Positions 7,413-15,308 of a stretch of DNA of 37,839 nt are shown one piece after another (the stretch's first letter is position 1; each line of letters opens with the position of its first letter). The notes beneath the pieces were generated by a model. It ran no database searches. It saw only the letters and a list, made by a program, of their open reading frames with translations, and had not been told where the DNA came from. Source of the DNA: JBOHPP01 sp050731755 (GTDB lineage Bacteria > Methylomirabilota > Methylomirabilia > Rokubacteriales > CSP1-6); NCBI GenBank assembly GCA_050731755.1, contig JBOHPP010000007.1, positions 1 to 37,839 on the forward strand, in the 5' to 3' direction. Both the position numbers and the translations under genes were made by a program.

Positions 7413-9419
7413 ATGTTAAGGTACAGGCCCGTGGAGCTCAATTCGGGCCTCGGGCTCGCCGTGCGCTGGATCCACCTGGCCGCCGCGATTCTCGTCGTCG
7501 GCGCCTTCAGTGCGACGATCATCGCGGGGCGCCCCCCGCGACCCACCGCGATCGCCTGGGAGCGGCGCGTGCTCGGCTGGGGGCGCGGATTGCTCGTGCT
7601 GGCCGTGGTCTCCGGCCTGGGCGTCCTCGCGTATCAAACCGCCGTGGTCGAAGGCCGCGCCGAGGCCGCCGGCGAGCCCGGCGCGCTCCTCAAGCTGTTG
7701 CTGGAGACGACCGGCGGCCACGTGTGGCTCGCCCGTCACGGGCTCTTGCTGCTCCTCGCCGTGTTCGTGGCGTTTCGCGTCGACACCATGGCGAGGGCCG
7801 ACTGGATCGCGGCGCGTGGCGAGGCCGCACTGCTCGCCCTCTGCGCGCTGGGGTTGCTGGGCGCCTCCGGGCACGCCGCCGCCGTGGAGCCGGGCACGTC
7901 GCTGGCGATCGGCGTCGACGCCGTGCATCTGCTGACGGCCGGGGTGTGGATCGGCGGTCTCCTGCCGATCGCCGGACTGCTGGCAGCGGCGAGCCACGAA
8001 GCCGGAGCCGACGCCCGGCCGTGGGCGGTGCTCGCCGCGCGACGCTTCTCGCGGATAGCGTTCGTCGTCGTCCTGGCCCTGGTCACATCCGGCATCTGGA
8101 ATGCCGTCATCCAGGTGCAGAGCGTCGCCGGGCTCGTGGGCACGCCGTACGGCCGCCTGCTGCTGGTCAAGCTCGCCATCTTCGTCCCGATCCTCGGGCT
8201 GGCCGCGGTGAACCGCCGATGGTTGCTCCCGGCGCTCTCCGGCGAGGCCAGCACCGTCGGGCGGCCGGCGATGCGGCGGCTGGCGCGCCTCATGAGGTTC
8301 GAGGCCCTGCTCGGGCTGGCCGTGGTGGGCGTCGTGGCGGCGCTCGCCCTGACGCCGCCGGCGCGCCACGTGGAGGTGACGTGGCCCTTCACGTTCCGAC
8401 TGTCGCTCGGGGCGCTGGACGCCGCCCCCGAACTGCGCCCGCGGGCGCTCGTCGGCTCCCAGCTCGTCGTGCTGGGGCTGGCCGCAGCGGCGGCGACGCT
8501 GACCCTGAGATCGCGACGGCTTCCCCTGCTCGCGCTGGGCCTCATCCTCGGTGCCGCGGGAGTCGGCCTGGCCGCGCCGACGCTCGCCATCGACGCCTAC
8601 CCGACAACGTACCTGCGCCCCGCGGTCACCTATCACGTGGGCTCCATCGCCGAAGGCGCCTGGCTGTACCGCGAACACTGCGCCGCCTGCCACGGCCCGG
8701 CTGGCGCCGGCGATGGCCCGGCCGGCCGCGGGCTCCCCCGCCCGCCCGCAGATCTGCGCTCGGGGCACACCGGCCAGCACACCGCCGGCGACCTCTTCTG
8801 GTGGATCACCAACGGCATCGCCGCCGCAGGCATGCCGGGCTTCGGCGACCGGCTCACCGAGGAGCAGCGCTGGGATCTCGTGAACCTGGTACGCATGTTC
8901 GGCGCCGCCTTCCAAGCGCGCCTTCTCGGTCCGATGGTGGATTCGGGTCGGCGGGCGATCGTCGCACCGGACTTCGCCTTCGCCGTCGGCCCCATGCCGA
9001 GCCGGACACTGCGCGACTATCGGGGACGGCGCATCGTCCTCCTCGTGCTCTATGCGTTGCCGGCCTCCCGGCAGCGTCTGGCCCAGCTCGCCGGCAACTA
9101 CGCGGGCCTGGCGATTCTTGGGGTCGAGGTGATCGCGGTGCCGCGCGACGCCGCCCCCGACGCCATCCGCCGGCTCGGCCCGAAGCCGCCCGTGCTGTTC
9201 CCGGTCGTGACCGAGGGGGCCCGCGAGATCGTGGCGGTCTACGATCTCCTCGCCGGCCCCCCCCACGCCGAGTTCCTCATCGACCGCCAAGGCTATCTGC
9301 GCGCCCGCTGGGCACCGGTCGGCGGCGTCGAACGCGACTTGAACCTCCTGCTGGCCGAGATCCAGCGTTTGAACGAGGAACGGCCGGCCCTGCCTCCCGC
9401 CGACGAGCACGTCCACTGA
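7413..9419 (+). CDS. CopD-cytochrome c-redoxin-like triple fusion membrane protein
   Basis: 668 residues from the ATG at 7413; GTG at 7389 and GTG at 7431 are alternatives, and 7431 would put the first helix closest to the N-terminus. Residues 10-390 hold many hydrophobic helices with the CopD copper-resistance pattern (LAVRWIHLAAAILVVGAF, VDAVHLLTAGVWIGGLLP, RFSRIAFVVVLALVTSGIWNA). A class I cytochrome c domain follows: CAACH heme motif (C423, C426, H427) and Met ligand in GMPGF (M474). The last 180 residues have a thioredoxin/redoxin-like layout (RRIVLLVLYALPASRQRLAQL, EFLIDRQGYLRARW), but the CxxC position is LPAS, so it has no redox Cys. The gene heads a run ending in a CusF-like protein and a beta-propeller with 1-4 base overlaps. 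Role inferred: copper import or sensing coupled to electron transfer at the inner membrane. Confidence 0.88.
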   Translation: MLRYRPVELNSGLGLAVRWIHLAAAILVVGAFSATIIAGRPPRPTAIAWERRVLGWGRGLLVLAVVSGLGVLAYQTAVVEGRAEAAGEPGALLKLLLETTGGHVWLARHGLLLLLAVFVAFRVDTMARADWIAARGEAALLALCALGLLGASGHAAAVEPGTSLAIGVDAVHLLTAGVWIGGLLPIAGLLAAASHEAGADARPWAVLAARRFSRIAFVVVLALVTSGIWNAVIQVQSVAGLVGTPYGRLLLVKLAIFVPILGLAAVNRRWLLPALSGEASTVGRPAMRRLARLMRFEALLGLAVVGVVAALALTPPARHVEVTWPFTFRLSLGALDAAPELRPRALVGSQLVVLGLAAAAATLTLRSRRLPLLALGLILGAAGVGLAAPTLAIDAYPTTYLRPAVTYHVGSIAEGAWLYREHCAACHGPAGAGDGPAGRGLPRPPADLRSGHTGQHTAGDLFWWITNGIAAAGMPGFGDRLTEEQRWDLVNLVRMFGAAFQARLLGPMVDSGRRAIVAPDFAFAVGPMPSRTLRDYRGRRIVLLVLYALPASRQRLAQLAGNYAGLAILGVEVIAVPRDAAPDAIRRLGPKPPVLFPVVTEGAREIVAVYDLLAGPPHAEFLIDRQGYLRARWAPVGGVERDLNLLLAEIQRLNEERPALPPADEHVH

Positions 9420-9802
9420 TGCGCCTCTGGAAAGTGGTGGTGCTCCTCAATCTGGCGCTGGCCCTGGGTGTGGCCGCGGGGTATGTGTGGTGGGGACGGC
9501 GGGCCGAGCGGCTCCAGCGCGAGCTCGGCGAGGCCCGCGCCGCCCAGGCTGGCGTCGAGCGGGAATGGACCGTCCGCGGCGTCGTCCGAGCCATTCTGCC
9601 GGAGGCCGGCCTCCTCATCATCAGTCACGAGGAAATCCCCGGGTACATGGAGCCGATGACGATGGGCTTCCGGGTGGCCTCGCCCCAGATTTACGACCGG
9701 GTCCGGATCGGAGACGCGGTACGATTTACGCTGCGGGGCGCGCCACCCGCCGTGATCGTGACCGGGATCGAGCGCGCTCCGGTGGGAGGAGCCCGGCGGT
9801 GA
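9419..9802 (+). CDS. Membrane-anchored CusF-like copper-binding protein
   Basis: 127 residues. An N-terminal helix (VVVLLNLALALGVAAGYVWW) anchors it, followed by a short charged coil and a CusF-like OB-fold. The copper site is recognisable in SHEEIPGYMEPMTMGF: H70, M80 and M82 match the His-Met-Met ligands of CusF, while the Trp that caps copper in E. coli CusF is replaced by M77, giving a possible fourth sulfur ligand. CusF normally is a soluble periplasmic chaperone that passes Cu(I) to CusB; here it is tethered. It overlaps the CopD fusion stop by one base (TGATG) and the propeller start by four (GTGA). Good confidence in the family. Confidence 0.87.
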   Translation: MRLWKVVVLLNLALALGVAAGYVWWGRRAERLQRELGEARAAQAGVEREWTVRGVVRAILPEAGLLIISHEEIPGYMEPMTMGFRVASPQIYDRVRIGDAVRFTLRGAPPAVIVTGIERAPVGGARR

Positions 9803-10764
9803 GAACGCGCAGCATCCTGATGGCCGCCGTCTTGGCCGCGACCCTGGCCGCGCCGGCGGCGGGGGCCACGCTCTACGTCACGAACACCAAGGCCGACTCG
9901 CTGTCGATCATCGACACCGACACCTTCGAGGTGATCGGCACCATCGCCCTCGGGCGCGGCAAACCCAACCGGATCGCGTTCCATCCCGACGGCCGGCAGG
10001 CCTGGGTGGTCTACGACAAGAGCCGGGACCTGGGGGTCATCGACGTCGAGACGCGGCGGCTGCTCAAGCGCGTCCGGATCGGCGGCAACCCTTACAACCT
10101 CGCCTTCACGTCCGACGGCCGCTACGTGTACGTGCTGGACTGGTCCAGTGAGACCAGCCAGGACGAGGTCATCGTCTACGACCTCAAGGCCGAGCGCATC
10201 GAGGCGCGGATCGAGGTCTCCACCTGGCCGGCCCACGGCGTCTTCTCCCGCGACGGCCGGCTCTTTTACGTCTCCGGCGAGACCGCCGGCGACCTGACGG
10301 TCATCGACACGACGACGCGGACGATCCTGGCGCGCATCGTCCACGGCGGCGGCGACGCCATGGGCCTGGCCCTCACCGCCGACGGCAAGACTCTCTATGC
10401 GGCGGCCGGCGAGAACAAGGCGATCCTCAAGATCGACACGGCCACCCACCGCGTGCTGGGTGAGATTGCCCTGCCCGGGGTCGTCCACGAAGCGACGCTC
10501 ACGCTGGACGGCCGTTTCCTCTACACGACGCTGCGCAAGATGAATCGTGTGGTCGTGGTCCGGGTGGCCGACGACAAGATCGTCGCCACCATCCCCCAGA
10601 AGAGTTACCCCGATCTGGTGACGATGGAGCCCACCGGACGGTACGCGCTGGTGACCAATCGCTACGCCGATCTCGTGTCGGTGATCGACCTCACCACCCA
10701 CGTCCAGGTGCGGACGATCCCCGTCGGGCGGGCGCCCCACGGCATGGCGCTCCGTCCGCGGTGA
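9799..10764 (+). CDS. Secreted YVTN-family beta-propeller protein
   Basis: 321 residues from a GTG that overlaps the CusF-like stop as GTGA, with GGAGG 8 bases upstream. A signal peptide (about 1-24, LMAAVLAATLAAPAAGA) is followed by seven-blade propeller repeats: YVTNTKADSLSIIDTDTFEVIGTIALG, then repeated units of the form P-x-x-I/L-A-F/L-x-x-D-G-R/K. This type occurs in surface-layer proteins, nitrous-oxide-reductase-like and cytochrome d1-like proteins. No heme motif or obvious catalytic residue is seen, so it may bind partner proteins or a metal. Position directly after CopD and CusF genes points to a periplasmic job in copper handling. Confidence 0.88.
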   Translation: MRTRSILMAAVLAATLAAPAAGATLYVTNTKADSLSIIDTDTFEVIGTIALGRGKPNRIAFHPDGRQAWVVYDKSRDLGVIDVETRRLLKRVRIGGNPYNLAFTSDGRYVYVLDWSSETSQDEVIVYDLKAERIEARIEVSTWPAHGVFSRDGRLFYVSGETAGDLTVIDTTTRTILARIVHGGGDAMGLALTADGKTLYAAAGENKAILKIDTATHRVLGEIALPGVVHEATLTLDGRFLYTTLRKMNRVVVVRVADDKIVATIPQKSYPDLVTMEPTGRYALVTNRYADLVSVIDLTTHVQVRTIPVGRAPHGMALRPR

Positions 10765-10777
10765 GCTCGCGGCGAGA

Positions 10778-10794
10778 TCGAGCCTATCGCTCGA
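10778..10794. terminator. Possible bidirectional hairpin between convergent genes
   Basis: TCGAGC-CTATC-GCTCGA forms a perfect 6-bp stem with a 5-base loop. It lies between the propeller stop (10764) and the end of the convergent rhodanese gene, covering the latter's TAG. There is no T-run, so intrinsic termination would be weak. Confidence 0.3.
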
Positions 10795-11215
10795 GCGGGT
10801 AGCCCCGCGCGCGCCACCCGCCGAGGCCGTCCTCGAGCACGAACACGTCGGTGTAGCCGTGACTGCGCAAGAACTGATAGACGGGCGTGACCGCCGGCAC
10901 CGGGCAGGCACAGTAGAGGATGACCAACCGGTCCCGGGGAATCTCACCCAGCCGACGCTCCATCTCGTCCAGGGGGATGGAGCGGGCCGCTGGCAGCCGG
11001 CCGGACCGATAGTCGGCGGCCGGGCGCAGATCGATGGGCAGCGGGGCCCGGCCCTCATCGATCAGGCCCTTGAGCGACTCGGCGTCGATCGTGAGCACGG
11101 TGGCGAACGGGCCGTGTCCGGCCCCGGCCAGCCCCGGGCCGGCGGCGAGGACGGCGAGCACGATAGCCGCGATCAGGCATCGGTCGCGCAGTGATGTGGG
11201 AGTGCGCCCGGCCAT
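10784..11215 (-). CDS. Secreted rhodanese-like protein 1 (CACP loop)
   Basis: 143 residues with a signal peptide (about 1-32, LIAAIVLAVLAAGPGLAGA). The rhodanese fold shows as PIDLRPAADYRSGRLPAARSIP, then LVILYCACPVPA, then LEDGLGGWRARGYPLER. In sulfurtransferases the active-site Cys begins a six-residue loop (CxxGxR/S/T). Here C102 is followed by A-C104-P, a second Cys two residues later and no loop Arg. It therefore may bind metal or form a CxC redox couple rather than move sulfur. It converges on the propeller gene and is divergent from a close paralog at 11315, with which it shares GAGHG after the signal peptide and the ending GY-x-LER. Confidence 0.87.
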   Translation of the reverse strand: MAGRTPTSLRDRCLIAAIVLAVLAAGPGLAGAGHGPFATVLTIDAESLKGLIDEGRAPLPIDLRPAADYRSGRLPAARSIPLDEMERRLGEIPRDRLVILYCACPVPAVTPVYQFLRSHGYTDVFVLEDGLGGWRARGYPLER

Positions 11216-11223
11216 CGAGATCC

Positions 11224-11229
11224 ACTATA
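11224..11229 (-). promoter_or_regulatory. -10-like TATAGT for rhodanese-like gene 1
   Basis: On the minus strand TATAGT ends 8 bases before the ATG at 11215. No Shine-Dalgarno lies in between, so a leaderless or very short-leader transcript is plausible. No good -35 is seen. Call rests on the hexamer and position only. Confidence 0.35.
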
Positions 11230-11314
11230 CCGCGCCTCCACCGGCAGTCGGCCCTGGACACGCCGGACGACCACGTGCATCGAGCCGGGTGTCGTGTATA
11301 AAGTCGTCATCCTG

Positions 11315-11743
11315 ATGACCGGAGCGCTCGCCATCTCCGTGAACCCACTTCGCACCGCCGCGCTGGTGATGATCTGGGCGGTGCTGGCAGCCGGCGCCGC
11401 CGGAGCCGGCCACGGCTCGGGTGGGCCCGTCCTGTTCATCCCGGCCGACGACGTCAAGCGTCTGGTCGAGGACGGCGAGCGGGTGGTGTTCGTCGATCTC
11501 AGCCCAGAGCAGGAGTTCCGCCAGGGCCGGCTCCCGGGGGCGCGTTCCCTTCCTCTGGTGGACCTTTCGCGCCGATACGGCGAGATCCCGCGGGCCGGCC
11601 GGGTCGTGCTGTACTGCGCCTGTCCGATGGATGACGCGCAGGCGGCTTACCAGTTCCTGCTGGATCAGGGCTATCGCAACGTCGCCGTGCTCGAGGAGGG
11701 GCTGGCCAGCTGGAGGCGGCGTGGGTATCAGCTCGAACGATGA
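11315..11743 (+). CDS. Secreted rhodanese-like protein 2 (CACP loop)
   Basis: 142 residues from the ATG at 11315; an in-frame GTG at 11294 would lengthen it by 7, but TATAAA overlaps that point and may be a promoter element. A signal peptide (LRTAALVMIWAVLAAGAAGA) is followed by GHGSGG and a rhodanese domain: VVFVDLSPEQEFRQGRLPGARSLP, VVLYCACPMDDAQAAYQFL, LEEGLASWRRRGYQLER. As in the paralog, the active loop is C-A-C-P with no loop Arg, and the usual D-x-R is D-L-S, losing another substrate residue. It is divergent from rhodanese 1 and followed by two copies of the 63-bp repeat and then the cytochrome c fusion gene. Probably a periplasmic metal or redox partner. Confidence 0.85.
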   Translation: MTGALAISVNPLRTAALVMIWAVLAAGAAGAGHGSGGPVLFIPADDVKRLVEDGERVVFVDLSPEQEFRQGRLPGARSLPLVDLSRRYGEIPRAGRVVLYCACPMDDAQAAYQFLLDQGYRNVAVLEEGLASWRRRGYQLER

Positions 11744-11746
11744 ATG

Positions 11747-11873
11747 AACCCAGCGCACCTCCAACAGGCCACCCACGGCGTGAGCCGGCCTCGCGGCCCC
11801 CGCTCCAAAGGAACCCAGCGCACCTCCAACAGGCCACCCGCGGCATGAGCCGGCGTCGCGGCCCCTTCAAAGG
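11747..11873 (+). repeat. Two direct copies of the dispersed ~63-bp intergenic repeat
   Basis: Copy 1 (11747-11811) and copy 2 (11812-11873) both begin AACCCAGCGCACCTCCAACA and continue GGCCACCC(A/G)CGG...GAGCCGGC. They fill the gap between rhodanese 2 and the cytochrome c fusion gene. Copy 1 starts 3 bases after the rhodanese TGA. The end of copy 2 supplies AAAGGA, a Shine-Dalgarno candidate upstream of the GTG at 11885. GGCC-TCGC-GGCC in copy 1 can form a small hairpin. Confidence 0.85.
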
Positions 11874-11884
11874 AGACGCCTGAC

Positions 11885-12847
11885 GTGAACGATCGAACAC
11901 GTCGTCCGCTAGGTCATCGAGCGGCGCGGGGGATCGGCGGTCTCGCGATGGGGCTCGTCGTCCTGGTCGCTCTCACCGGGAAGACGCCCGCCACCGGCGG
12001 CGGCGCCAGCCAGGGTCACGGGGAGGCCTCCGAGCCCGGCCCTCGCGTGACGAGCGAGGAGCTGCATCGGCAGGGTGGGGTGCCGCGCGGTTGGAAGTTC
12101 ACCCTGCCCGCCGGGGATCCGGCCAGGGGCCGGCGGGTCTTCGCCGACCTCGAGTGTTACAAGTGCCATGAGATCAAAGGCGAGTCGTTTCCCGCGTCGA
12201 CCGCCGACGAAAAGAACGTCGGGCCCGAGCTGACTGGCATGGGAAGCCACCATCCCGCGGAGTATTTCGCCGAGTCGATCCTGGCCCCCAACGCCGTGAT
12301 CGTGACCGGCCCCGGGCACACGGGCCCGGACGGACGGTCCATCATGCCGAGCTTCGCCGACAGCCTGTCGGTCAGCCAGCTCGTCGACCTCGTCGCGTAT
12401 CTCAAGAGCCAGACGGCGGGGAGCCTCGAGCACGCCGGAGAAGTCGAGCGCGAGCAAATCGTCGGCGACTATCGCGTGCGTCTCGTCTACGTGAGCGGCC
12501 ACGGCAACCACCAGGGCGCCGGCCACCAGCACGGCAAGTCGGGCGCCCACGGTCCCGGCTCCACCGGTCACCTGATGGCGTTCATCCTCGATCGTGACAC
12601 CAACGAGGCCGTGCCTTACCTCGCCGTCACGGCGATCATCCACGCGGCCGATCGCCCCCCACGCTCGCTCGGCCTGGCGCCGAGTATGGGCGAGCGCGGC
12701 TTTCACTACGGCGCCAACATCGCGTTGCCGACTCGCACCCAGAAGATCACGCTGGCCATCGGCCCCACCTCGATGCAGATGCTGCCGGCGGCCCGCGGTC
12801 GCTACAAGAGCCCGGCCTCGGCCGCGTTCGAGTGGAGCGACCGGTGA
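11885..12847 (+). CDS. Cytochrome c fused via His-rich linker to p19/Tp34-like domain
   Basis: 320 residues, GTG start. An N-terminal hydrophobic segment (about 18-33) exports or anchors it. A class I cytochrome c domain follows: ECYKCHE heme site (C91, C94, H95) and Met ligand in SIMPSF (M154). Between 206 and 229 is a stretch with seven His (HGNHQ, HQHGK, AHGPG). The C-terminal part, DRDTNEAVPYLAVTAIIH and RGFHYGANIALP, resembles the periplasmic iron/copper-binding p19/Tp34 family that works with FTR1-type permeases. The order heme-His linker-metal domain suggests metal binding coupled to its oxidation or reduction. The stop overlaps the next gene (GTGA). The cytochrome part is certain; the p19-like call is from motif resemblance. 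Confidence 0.82.
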   Translation: MNDRTRRPLGHRAARGIGGLAMGLVVLVALTGKTPATGGGASQGHGEASEPGPRVTSEELHRQGGVPRGWKFTLPAGDPARGRRVFADLECYKCHEIKGESFPASTADEKNVGPELTGMGSHHPAEYFAESILAPNAVIVTGPGHTGPDGRSIMPSFADSLSVSQLVDLVAYLKSQTAGSLEHAGEVEREQIVGDYRVRLVYVSGHGNHQGAGHQHGKSGAHGPGSTGHLMAFILDRDTNEAVPYLAVTAIIHAADRPPRSLGLAPSMGERGFHYGANIALPTRTQKITLAIGPTSMQMLPAARGRYKSPASAAFEWSDR

Positions 12848-13359
12848 ATCCAGCCTGGGCGGACCACGGCGCCGGGCTCAGGTCGGCCGGCATGAGCCCT
12901 CTGCTGGAGGCGCTCATCTGGGCCGCGCTGGCGTTCCTCGTCGGCCTGGCCATCGTCGCCATCATCGGCGTGCTGGCCCGCCGCCGGACGCCCCGCGCGC
13001 CTTTGATCTTGGCGGCGCTGGTGCTCCTGCCGGTGGCGGCCGAGCCGCACGCGGCGCTGCTGAAGTCTTCCCCGGGCGCGCGCGCGTCGCTGCGAAACCC
13101 GCCGGCCCGCGTGGAGCTATGGTTCAACGAGCGCCTGGAAGGCGCCTATTCGAGCGTGTCGGTCCGGGACGCCGCCGGCGCCCAGGTCGATCTGCGGGAT
13201 GTCACCGTGGGACCCACCGATCCCAAGCGCCTGTCGGTGTCGCTGCCGCCGCTGCCGGCCGGCAGCTACACCGTTCGGTTCCGGGTCCTGTCGGTGGACG
13301 GCCACGTCGTCGAGTCGAGCTTCCCGTTCACCGTGAGCGACACGCGGGCCGGGCAATGA
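12844..13359 (+). CDS. CopC-domain protein with N-terminal membrane helix
   Basis: 171 residues from a GTG overlapping the previous stop as GTGA; ATG at 12892 is an alternative. A transmembrane helix (LLEALIWAALAFLVGLAIVAIIGVL) and an Arg-rich turn precede a second hydrophobic segment (PLILAALVLLPVAAEP), then a CopC domain. The motif is HAALLKSSPGARASLRNPPARVELWFNERLE, ending SYTVRFRVLSVDGHVVESSFPFTV. CopC binds copper in the periplasm with an N-terminal His, here in AEPHAALL, and a His late in the barrel (DGHV). CopC usually sits beside CopD; here CopD is 4 kb upstream. The stop TGA forms the start of a 63-bp repeat copy. Confidence 0.86.
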   Translation: MNPAWADHGAGLRSAGMSPLLEALIWAALAFLVGLAIVAIIGVLARRRTPRAPLILAALVLLPVAAEPHAALLKSSPGARASLRNPPARVELWFNERLEGAYSSVSVRDAAGAQVDLRDVTVGPTDPKRLSVSLPPLPAGSYTVRFRVLSVDGHVVESSFPFTVSDTRAGQ

Positions 13360-13421
13360 ACCCAGCGCACCTCGAACAGGCCACCCACGGTTTAAGCCGG
13401 CCTCGCGGCCCCCGCTACAAA
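13359..13421 (+). repeat. Single copy of the dispersed 63-bp repeat
   Basis: Same consensus as at 11747 and 36541: AACCCAGCGCACCTCGAACA, GGCCACCCACGGTTTAAGCC, CTCGCGGCCCCCGCTACAAA. Its first base is the last base of the CopC TGA stop. Its end, TACAAA (13416-13421), resembles a -10 hexamer 47 bases before the ATG of the next gene at 13469. Confidence 0.85.
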
Positions 13422-13468
13422 ACATGCACATTGCAAAGGGCGGCGAGACCGCGTACCGTGGCGCCGCC

Positions 13469-13780
13469 ATGCTGACGTCGCGCGCCCTCAGGCGGCTGGG
13501 CAGGACGACCGGCCTGCTCCTCGGGGTCCTGGCCCTGGCCGCCTCGGTGGTCAACGTAGTCAGCCATCCTCACATCCACGTCGCCCCCGAAGCCAGCTAC
13601 TTCAACCAGGACCACGACCTCGTTGCTTTCGCTGCGACGGGCGGCGGGGCTCCGCTGCCAGTTCCCGCCACCGTCGAGCTTCTCGCCACGCCGATCGCCC
13701 GGGCTGTGATCGCGTGGACCGGTCACCCGGTCGCGCCCGTTCGCGGCCTCGCCGAGCCCCGGGCTCCTCCTCTCGCCTAG
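13469..13780 (+). CDS. Small exported His-containing protein
   Basis: 103 residues from ATG 13469; ATG 13424 in frame would add 15. An Arg-rich N-terminus leads into a hydrophobic helix (TTGLLLGVLALAASVVNVV), then SHPHIHVAPEASYFNQDHD, a cluster of four His and two Asp that could bind Zn or Cu. The rest is Ala/Pro/Val rich. I do not recognise the family. It lies between the CopC-like gene and the porin-ZnuA-ZnuB operon, so a metal-related role is reasonable but unproven. No strong Shine-Dalgarno is present. It may be expressed from the TACAAA at the end of the repeat. Confidence 0.6.
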   Translation: MLTSRALRRLGRTTGLLLGVLALAASVVNVVSHPHIHVAPEASYFNQDHDLVAFAATGGGAPLPVPATVELLATPIARAVIAWTGHPVAPVRGLAEPRAPPLA

Positions 13781-13801
13781 CCCTACCGCACCGCCGCCTT
13801 A

Positions 13802-13831
13802 GACCCGACGGGTCGCAGCCGGCATGCCGGC
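13802..13831. promoter_or_regulatory. Two adjacent inverted repeats before the porin-ZnuAB operon
   Basis: GACCC-GAC-GGGTC (13802-13814) is followed after three bases by the perfect palindrome GCCGGCATGCCGGC (13818-13831). They lie 40-70 bases before the porin ATG. They could be an operator pair or an RNA stem-loop. They do not match the AT-rich Zur or Fur boxes of model bacteria, so any link to metal repression is speculative. Confidence 0.3.
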
Positions 13832-13871
13832 GCGGGCGGTTTCTCCTATCTCGGTGCAGGGAGGACTCCGT

Positions 13872-15293
13872 ATGCGCGTTCTCATGCGAACGTTGGTCGT
13901 CTGCATCTTGCTGACTCCGGGCTTCTTCACCAGGCCCGTAATTGCTCAGGAGGCCGAGGCATTCCGTCAGGAGATCGAGCGGCTTCGCAAACAACTCGAC
14001 CAAGTCAAGCAGGAATACGAGAAAGCGCTCGTCACGTTCGGCGAGCGGCTCCAGCTGCTGGAGGCCTGGCCGGCGACCGCGGCCACCCGACCGGTTGGGG
14101 TGGACGTGGCTCAGGCCCCGGCCGGTCAGGCGCCGGCTCCCCAGCCCACGCTGATGGACTGGGCGCGACGCCGCGAGCCGTTCTCGCTCACCGAGCGCAC
14201 GGGCCGCGGCCAACTCCTCTTCGACATCGGCGTCGTCGGGGACTTCATCGCCAACCTCACGCAGGACAACGTCGACAAGGCCGACGCCGGCACCTTCGCG
14301 GGTCGCGAAAACCGGTTCTTCCCCCGCGAGATCGAACTCTTGGTCTTCGGCCAGATCGATCCCTACGCGCGGGGAGAGGTCAGGATAGAGGCGGCCGAGG
14401 AGTTCGAGGACGGCGCGCGCGAGCTGCACCTCGGCCTGGCCGAAGCCCACCTCACGCTGCTCACGCTCCCATTCGGCACCCAGGCCAAGATGGGCCTCAT
14501 GCGCAACCGCTTCGGCCTGCTGAACGAGCGGCACCGGGAGGCCTTACCGCAGCCTGACGTCCCCAACGTCTTGGTCCGGTTCCTCGGGGAGGAGGGCCTC
14601 GTCGAGCCCGGCCTGGAGTTCACATGGGTCCCGCCGTGGCCTTTCTATTTCGAGGTGCTCGGCGGAATCTTCAACGGCGACAACGAGGACGCCTTCGGTC
14701 GCGGCAGCCTCAAGGTGCCGCTCGTGACCGGTCGCCTGCGCACGTTCTTTGAGCTCGGAGACCTCGGCGCCATTCAGCTCGGCACCTCGGTGGCGAACGG
14801 GCAGACCGAGGCGCGCCGGCGGCAAACCTTCGTCGGCGTGGACGCCAAGTACAAGCACACTCCGGAGGGCTGGCGCCATCCGCTGCTGACGCTGGCCAGC
14901 GAGGGCATCTGGTCCATCCGGCGCGTCGGAATCGAGGAGGAGGTCGACACCGACGGCGACGGGGTGCCCGACACAACGGTGGAGATCGACACGCGGACCC
15001 GGCGGCGCTTCGGGTGGTACGCCTACGGCGAGGTGCAACCCTGGCGGCGCTGGGCGGGCGGCATCCGTTACGACTCCACACAGTTCCTCGAGGACCCCGG
15101 GCGGGAATGGGCGATCGAGCCCTACCTCGCCTTCCTGGCCTCCGACTTCCTGCGCTTTCGGCTGGGGTACAAGCACACCGAGCGCGACAACCGGGAGGTG
15201 TTCAACCTGAACGGGGGGAGCGCACGCATCGTGGACGAGATCTTCTTCCAGGCGACCTTCTTCCTCGGCGCGCACCCGGCGCATCCGTTCTGA
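13872..15293 (+). CDS. Outer-membrane beta-barrel porin of a zinc-uptake operon
   Basis: 473 residues with a strong GGGAGG before the ATG. A signal peptide (about 1-25, ending VIAQ) is followed by a coiled coil (EAFRQEIERLRKQLDQVKQEYEKAL), typical of trimeric porins, a Pro/Ala linker and a long barrel. The barrel has alternating aromatic strands (FYFEVLGGIFNG, RRFGWYAYGEV, FRLGYKHTE) and a C-terminal Phe (AHPF) that suits BamA recognition. A loop with DTDGDGVPDTT looks like a Ca-binding repeat. It resembles phosphate-selective/zinc-regulated porins. Sixteen bases separate it from znuA-like, so it likely passes Zn or Mn across the outer membrane. Confidence 0.85.
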   Translation: MRVLMRTLVVCILLTPGFFTRPVIAQEAEAFRQEIERLRKQLDQVKQEYEKALVTFGERLQLLEAWPATAATRPVGVDVAQAPAGQAPAPQPTLMDWARRREPFSLTERTGRGQLLFDIGVVGDFIANLTQDNVDKADAGTFAGRENRFFPREIELLVFGQIDPYARGEVRIEAAEEFEDGARELHLGLAEAHLTLLTLPFGTQAKMGLMRNRFGLLNERHREALPQPDVPNVLVRFLGEEGLVEPGLEFTWVPPWPFYFEVLGGIFNGDNEDAFGRGSLKVPLVTGRLRTFFELGDLGAIQLGTSVANGQTEARRRQTFVGVDAKYKHTPEGWRHPLLTLASEGIWSIRRVGIEEEVDTDGDGVPDTTVEIDTRTRRRFGWYAYGEVQPWRRWAGGIRYDSTQFLEDPGREWAIEPYLAFLASDFLRFRLGYKHTERDNREVFNLNGGSARIVDEIFFQATFFLGAHPAHPF

Positions 15294-15308
15294 AGGAGGA
15301 GTGCAACC

